A DNA stretch of 64,000 bases from positions 1 to 64,000 of the forward strand of contig CAZQRW010000003.1 of the NCBI GenBank assembly GCA_964596115.1, in the 5' to 3' direction. The stretch is from CAZQRW01 sp964596115 (GTDB lineage Bacteria; Hydrothermota; UBA3072; B12-G15). Position 1 is the first letter of the stretch; each line of letters starts with the position of its first letter. Made by a program: the position numbers and the translations under genes. The notes beneath the pieces were generated by a model that made no database searches, was not told the origin of the DNA, and saw only the letters and a program-made list of their open reading frames with translations. Below, in pieces: positions 60,023-64,000 of the stretch.

Positions 60023-60447
60023 AATATTTGATTTTTAATTTAGGTGAGAATACATTTGGAATTTCCATAGATAAAGTTAAAGAGCTTGTAAAATTTAAAA
60101 GGTTGCGTAGGTTGTCGCAAATGCCTAAGTGGCTTTCGGGAATAGTTTCTTATAGAAAAGAGAATTATGGATATGTAAGATTGTGGGAGATTCTTAAGAC
60201 CCCCTCCCCTGAAAAGGAAATAATTCTTTTTTTAACAGGGGTTGATCTGGTAAGCTTTGGTATTGGTAATTTGGCAGGGATCAAAGACATTTCAGTAAAG
60301 GGGGTATCACACTCTTTTTTAAGGCTAAAGTATATAGAAGGGATTGGTAATTTAAATGGTAATATTGTATTAATTATTTCTCCTGTAAATCTTATTGGAT
60401 CAAGGAAAATAAATACGATTAAACAGTTACTTAAGGGGAGAAAATGA
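60019..60447 (+). CDS. Minimal CheW-like protein
   Basis: A 142-residue divergent CheW domain: [44 protein letters not shown] and the late [11 protein letters not shown] match the CheW pattern. It lacks the usual acidic DLR(xxLG) segment strength and is on the short side. TTG is the likely start, overlapping the mcp stop (TTTGA). It is the second coupling protein of the cluster and its last chemosensory gene before cinA. Confidence 0.8.
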   Translation: MKYLIFNLGENTFGISIDKVKELVKFKRLRRLSQMPKWLSGIVSYRKENYGYVRLWEILKTPSPEKEIILFLTGVDLVSFGIGNLAGIKDISVKGVSHSFLRLKYIEGIGNLNGNIVLIISPVNLIGSRKINTIKQLLKGRK

Positions 60448-61652
60448 GGAAGAAAGCATCTGTTATTGCAATCGGAAATGAAATTTTAATGGGGGAAATA
60501 ACAGATACAAACTCTACTTTTATTTCAAGAAAATTGTTTGAAAAAGGTATATTGACAGTCGTCAGATTGCAGATACCAGATAAAAGAGAAGATATTGAGC
60601 AGGCCTTGAGATTCTGTATGGAAAAAAGTAATATTATTATTACCACAGGTGGTTTGGGCCCAACGAATGATGATATCACAAAGAAGACAATTGCCAATTT
60701 TCTTGGCAGAGATCTTGTACTTGTGGATGATTTAAAAAATTGGGTAGAGGGTTTTTTTCAACGCAGAGGAATTCCAATGTCAGATGTGAATCTATCTCAG
60801 GCAGAGATTATAGAAGGTTCAAGATATATAATGAATCCTATTGGCACTGCTCCCGCCATTATCATAAATGTAGGCAAGAAAAAGATTGCAATGTTTCCAG
60901 GTGTACCATCAGAGTTATATGTAATGTTTGATAAATTTCTTGAAGGAATAGAGGGGAGTATACCAGTTACTACATTGCTCAGGACAACTGGAATAGCAGA
61001 ATCGGACATATATAACGAGGTGAAAAAGGATGCACCCCAAAAGATACAAAAGATTATATATTATTATCCTACCTGGAGAGGAGTTGATTTAAGAATAGTG
61101 AGTTATGATATTGATTTACAAAAAGATGCAGTTAATTTTTTAAAGCATAAATTCGGCAACTATATTTATTCGTTAGAAGAAAAAGAGATTGAAGAAATTG
61201 TTGGCATTATGTTGAGGAATAAAGGCATTTCAATTTCTGTTGCTGAATCCTGCACGGGTGGTCTGGTTGCAGATTATATAACTGACGTTCCTGGCAGCTC
61301 GGATTATTTTATTGGAGGAGTGGTTACATACTCAAATAAATCCAAGATAAACATCCTTGGTGTAAGGCAAAATGATATCGACAGATTTGGTGCCGTAAGT
61401 GAAATAGTCGCAAGGGAGATGGCTGAAGGTGTTAAAAGTTTATTTAATGCTGATATTGGGGTTTCAACAACGGGTATTGCGGGCCCTACGGGTGAGAGAC
61501 CGGGGAAGCCATTGGGACTTGTTTATATGGCAGTATCTTACAAAAATGAGACCATTGTTAAAAAACAAATTTTTCTTTCGCCACGAAAAAGGGTAAAGGT
61601 AGCAGCCGCAACCTTCCTCCTTAATATGGTCAGGGAGGTAATAAAGGGATGA
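60444..61652 (+). CDS. cinA: CinA: competence/damage-inducible protein, NMN deamidase
   Basis: A 402-residue two-domain protein. The N-terminal molybdopterin-binding-like domain (ASVIAIGNEILMGEITDTNS, TTGGLGPTNDD) is linked to ADP-ribose or NMN metabolism. The C-terminal nicotinamide-nucleotide amidohydrolase domain has SVAESCTGGLVADYITDVPG, GGVVTYSNKSK and STTGIAGPTG. It recycles NAD pyridine by family. The order cinA-thpR-recA is a known conserved cluster; here one membrane protein is interposed. Confidence 0.95.
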   Translation: MRKKASVIAIGNEILMGEITDTNSTFISRKLFEKGILTVVRLQIPDKREDIEQALRFCMEKSNIIITTGGLGPTNDDITKKTIANFLGRDLVLVDDLKNWVEGFFQRRGIPMSDVNLSQAEIIEGSRYIMNPIGTAPAIIINVGKKKIAMFPGVPSELYVMFDKFLEGIEGSIPVTTLLRTTGIAESDIYNEVKKDAPQKIQKIIYYYPTWRGVDLRIVSYDIDLQKDAVNFLKHKFGNYIYSLEEKEIEEIVGIMLRNKGISISVAESCTGGLVADYITDVPGSSDYFIGGVVTYSNKSKINILGVRQNDIDRFGAVSEIVAREMAEGVKSLFNADIGVSTTGIAGPTGERPGKPLGLVYMAVSYKNETIVKKQIFLSPRKRVKVAAATFLLNMVREVIKG

Positions 61653-62176
61653 GATTATTTTTTGGTATTGATATACCTTTAGATGCAAAAGAGGCAATTT
61701 TTCAACTAACACATTTATTCTCAGCAAACTCAGTAAGGGTAAAATGGGTAAGAAAGGAAAACCTACATATTACCCTTCGATTTTTGGGAGATAACGATCC
61801 CCACAAAGTGTTAGAAATTATAGGGAATTCTTGCCCTGAAGAACCTTTTTATATAAGTCTAAAATCTATTGGAGCATTTCCTAATCGTTTAAAGCCGAGA
61901 ATTTTATGGGTTGGCGTTGAGACAGGTGAAGAAAAGGTAAGATCTATCTATAAATGGCTTGATGAAAGATTAAATTCTCTTAAGCTGAAAAAGGAGAATA
62001 ATTTTCTTCCTCATATTACCTTTGGGAGAGTAAAGCAGGGGAGGCTTAAAATCCCTCCTTTGGATTTTGAGTATCCTGAGTTTAAGATTGATAGGTTTTA
62101 CCTGTTTAGTTCGGTTTTAAAAATAGGGGGACCGGAATACAGTAAAATTAGCGAAATTAAACTGGGAGGGAGATGA
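61649..62176 (+). CDS. thpR: RNA 2',3'-cyclic phosphodiesterase
   Basis: A 175-residue 2H phosphoesterase, opening RLFFGIDIPLDAKEAI. The two catalytic HxT motifs are NLHITLRFLGD and FLPHITFGRVK. It hydrolyses RNA 2',3'-cyclic phosphates to 2'-phosphates, consistent with RNA repair and with the archease elsewhere in the window. It overlaps both neighbours by 4 nt. Confidence 0.93.
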   Translation: MRLFFGIDIPLDAKEAIFQLTHLFSANSVRVKWVRKENLHITLRFLGDNDPHKVLEIIGNSCPEEPFYISLKSIGAFPNRLKPRILWVGVETGEEKVRSIYKWLDERLNSLKLKKENNFLPHITFGRVKQGRLKIPPLDFEYPEFKIDRFYLFSSVLKIGGPEYSKISEIKLGGR

Positions 62177-63153
62177 TGAGTTTTGGTCAATATCTTGGTA
62201 TAGAATACGTTTTAACTATGTTTATTATGCTTGTTTATGCGGCATCATTAAAAAAATCGGGTTTATTTGATATTTTCTTTCAAGAAGTTTTTAAGAGGAC
62301 AGGACCTAAGACTGGGTTTTTAATCGTTTTGACAATTATATATTTTTTCTCCCCTCTTTTTTTAATACCTGTTTTAATAGGTAGCATACAGGATATTAGT
62401 ATGAGGTATAAAAATAAGAATATAGCTCTTTCTATCTTATTGTCTGCCTTAACATTTGGTAGTGTCATTTTGCCTTTCGGTAATCCCAGAAATTTTTATT
62501 ATATTATTTATTATAAGAGCGTTAATGGGACTCCGCTCTTTTTTTCAGAGTTTTTAAGAATTATGTTCCCTATTTGGATTATGATGTACTTTGTAATTTT
62601 ATTTACCGCAATCATTGTTTTAAAACCAGAGCTTAATGGTGAAATTAGTTTAAGAAGCAAAAAGTTTAGATACAAAGAAATAATTTTTGTAAGTTTTCTT
62701 CTTATATTTATTATTGCATATGCGATGGGGAAGATGAATTTTCTTGGATTCTTTTTTGTGACTGGATTTTTCATTTTTACATTTGTTGGGAAGGATACAT
62801 TAAAGAAGGTTGAATGGTGGATGTTAATTCCTATCTCACTATCGATACCATTAGGAATACTTATTTTTACACATCCAGTGAAAATGACAGGTATTTTTAC
62901 ATATCTTGTCACATTTTTCTCTTCAGGGATAATCACTTCTGATGTTTCTACTTTTATTTTTCCATATCCCCTTGCGAAACCAATTAATTTCCTGTATGGT
63001 ATATCGGCAGGTGCTACGTTTGGTATATTAGGTTCTAGTTTAAGTATTTATTTATGGAAGAAGGGACGGGTGAAGCCCGATATGAGGACTTTATTTATTA
63101 TTTCAGCACTGGCTTTTTTGGTGGGCTTAATTATAATTATTATATGGAGGTGA
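62173..63153 (+). CDS. Polytopic membrane protein, possible ion-transporter-superfamily member
   Basis: A 326-residue protein with about nine or ten hydrophobic segments. I do not recognise a named family with confidence. The stretch [15 protein letters not shown] resembles the PxGNPxN motif of ArsB/NhaD-type transporters, and the C-terminal [13 protein letters not shown] is also reminiscent of them. It is shorter than those proteins. It is coupled to thpR by overlap (ATGATGAG) and precedes recA by 4 nt. Confidence 0.6.
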   Translation: MMSFGQYLGIEYVLTMFIMLVYAASLKKSGLFDIFFQEVFKRTGPKTGFLIVLTIIYFFSPLFLIPVLIGSIQDISMRYKNKNIALSILLSALTFGSVILPFGNPRNFYYIIYYKSVNGTPLFFSEFLRIMFPIWIMMYFVILFTAIIVLKPELNGEISLRSKKFRYKEIIFVSFLLIFIIAYAMGKMNFLGFFFVTGFFIFTFVGKDTLKKVEWWMLIPISLSIPLGILIFTHPVKMTGIFTYLVTFFSSGIITSDVSTFIFPYPLAKPINFLYGISAGATFGILGSSLSIYLWKKGRVKPDMRTLFIISALAFLVGLIIIIIWR

Positions 63154-63157
63154 AAGT

Positions 63158-64000
63158 ATGGAAGAAAAGAAAAAAAAGGCAATAGAAGAAGCAATGAAGC
63201 AAATTGAGAGACAGTTTGGCAAGGGAGCTGTAATGGTCCTGGGTGGGAAGGAGATTGTTCAGGTTGATGTTATTCCTACCGGTTCTATCTCACTTGATTA
63301 TGCACTGGGTGTTGGGGGGGTGCCACGGGGTAGGGTGGTGGAGATATTTGGTCAGGAGGCCTCAGGTAAAACTACCCTTGCCCTTCATATCATAGCCCAG
63401 GCACAGAGGTTGGGTGGTGCTGCGGCATTTATAGATGCTGAGCATGCACTTGATCCAGCTTATGCAAAAGTCCTTGGGGTTGATGTAGACGATTTATTAA
63501 TTTCACAACCAGATACAGGGGAGCAGGCGTTGGAAATCGCGGAAATGCTCACGAGAAGTGCTGCTGTCGACCTAATTGTTGTTGACTCAGTTGCTGCCCT
63601 TGTTCCAAAGGCTGAAATCGAGGGTGAAATGGGGGATTCTCATATAGGGCTTCAAGCAAGATTGATGTCACAGGCACTTAGGAAATTAACAGGTGTTTTG
63701 AGTAAATCTTCCACCTGTGCAATTTTTGTAAACCAGGTAAGGTATAAGATAGGTGTAATGTTTGGTAATCCCTTGACGACACCTGGGGGGCTTGCATTGA
63801 AATTTCATACTTCAGTAAGATTGGAAATTAAACATATAGGTTCTTTGAAAGAAGGTGATAATAGTGTTGGAATAAGGGTACAGGTTAAGGTTGTAAAAAA
63901 TAAACTCGCCCCTCCTTTTAAAACTGCCCAGTTTGATATAATATATGGTGAGGGAATCTCAAGGGAAGGGGAACTTCTCGACCTTGGCGTACAGAATGGC
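63158..64000 (+). CDS. recA: RecA recombinase (truncated by window end)
   Basis: The first 281 residues are present and the gene runs off the window. GGAGGTGA lies 4 nt before the ATG. Walker A is GQEASGKTT (65-73, usually GPESSGKTT). Other RecA segments are [30 protein letters not shown] and the DNA-binding loop 2 region [20 protein letters not shown] (192-211). In loop 2 the usual Glu of NPETT is Leu206, matching E. coli Glu207. The rest is standard, so it is a functional-looking RecA with two unusual positions. Confidence 0.97.
   Translation, partial: MEEKKKKAIEEAMKQIERQFGKGAVMVLGGKEIVQVDVIPTGSISLDYALGVGGVPRGRVVEIFGQEASGKTTLALHIIAQAQRLGGAAAFIDAEHALDPAYAKVLGVDVDDLLISQPDTGEQALEIAEMLTRSAAVDLIVVDSVAALVPKAEIEGEMGDSHIGLQARLMSQALRKLTGVLSKSSTCAIFVNQVRYKIGVMFGNPLTTPGGLALKFHTSVRLEIKHIGSLKEGDNSVGIRVQVKVVKNKLAPPFKTAQFDIIYGEGISREGELLDLGVQNG

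Overview
The window is AT-rich bacterial DNA from a Gram-negative-type cell. It carries Kdo synthesis genes (kdsB, kdsA, kdsC, kdsD), a twin-arginine component (TatA) and two large exported peptidases whose C-termini look like type IX secretion sorting domains. Six-domain ribosomal protein S1, CinA, archease, a DUF763 protein and an orphan microcompartment shell protein occur together. I infer an uncultivated lineage near the FCB/WOR-3-like candidate phyla; no 16S gene is present to settle it.

Layout. 1-2330: tandem purine-rich repeats, a carbamoyltransferase, then a gene-free stretch with four DnaA-box matches (possible origin) and tRNA-Arg(CCT). 2422-9190: TPR membrane protein, degenerate M24 protein, rhomboid-TPR, HD hydrolase, small membrane protein, 2-hydroxyacid dehydrogenase, uvrC. 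9221-10757: thioesterase, ferritin-like protein, Rex. 10820-12635 (minus): methyltransferase and MFS transporter. 13024-15558: secreted M14 carboxypeptidase. 15666-18065 (minus): trmB, DUF763, GNAT. 18211-19838: PduT-like shell protein, acpS, and mazG on the other strand. 19988-21646: a complete IS1380-type element with 18-bp inverted repeats and a 5-bp target duplication. 21697-22590: initiator tRNA, YdcF-like protein, archease. 22633-35746: a 12-gene co-directional block, cmk-plsC-ispH-rpsA-kdsB-C25 peptidase-pyrG-kdsA-kdsC-kdsD-ecfT-truA. 35877-41769: Hsp20, PTS IIA, zinc-ribbon protein, a three-gene surface-sugar operon on the minus strand, and a TatA/Tat-substrate pair. 41830-46086 (minus): phosphomannomutase, small protein, DUF362 ferredoxin, GAF-GAF-HD-GYP. 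46453-64000: a 19-gene block, accB-pilT-accC-thiE-mglA-tandem AAA+-DUF4388/TPR-cheR-cheD-cheB-TPR-ExeA-like ATPase-cheW-mcp-cheW-cinA-thpR-membrane protein-recA (recA runs off the window).

The most interesting region is 49945-60447. A Ras-like MglA GTPase, two unusual ATPases, TPR proteins and a chemosensory array with methylation enzymes are packed with overlaps, but no cheA or cheY is present. With pilT just upstream, it looks like a polarity or surface-motility control system, possibly with a non-standard output.

A second theme is gene expression. At least eight genes have a -35/-10 promoter placed so that transcription should start on or within about 2 nt of the start codon (leaderless mRNAs), usually with a 16-bp spacer. 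This arrangement corrects the start of the sugar dehydrogenase and supports the chosen cmk start. Two genes (ecfT, thiE) seem to have no ATG, GTG or TTG start at all.
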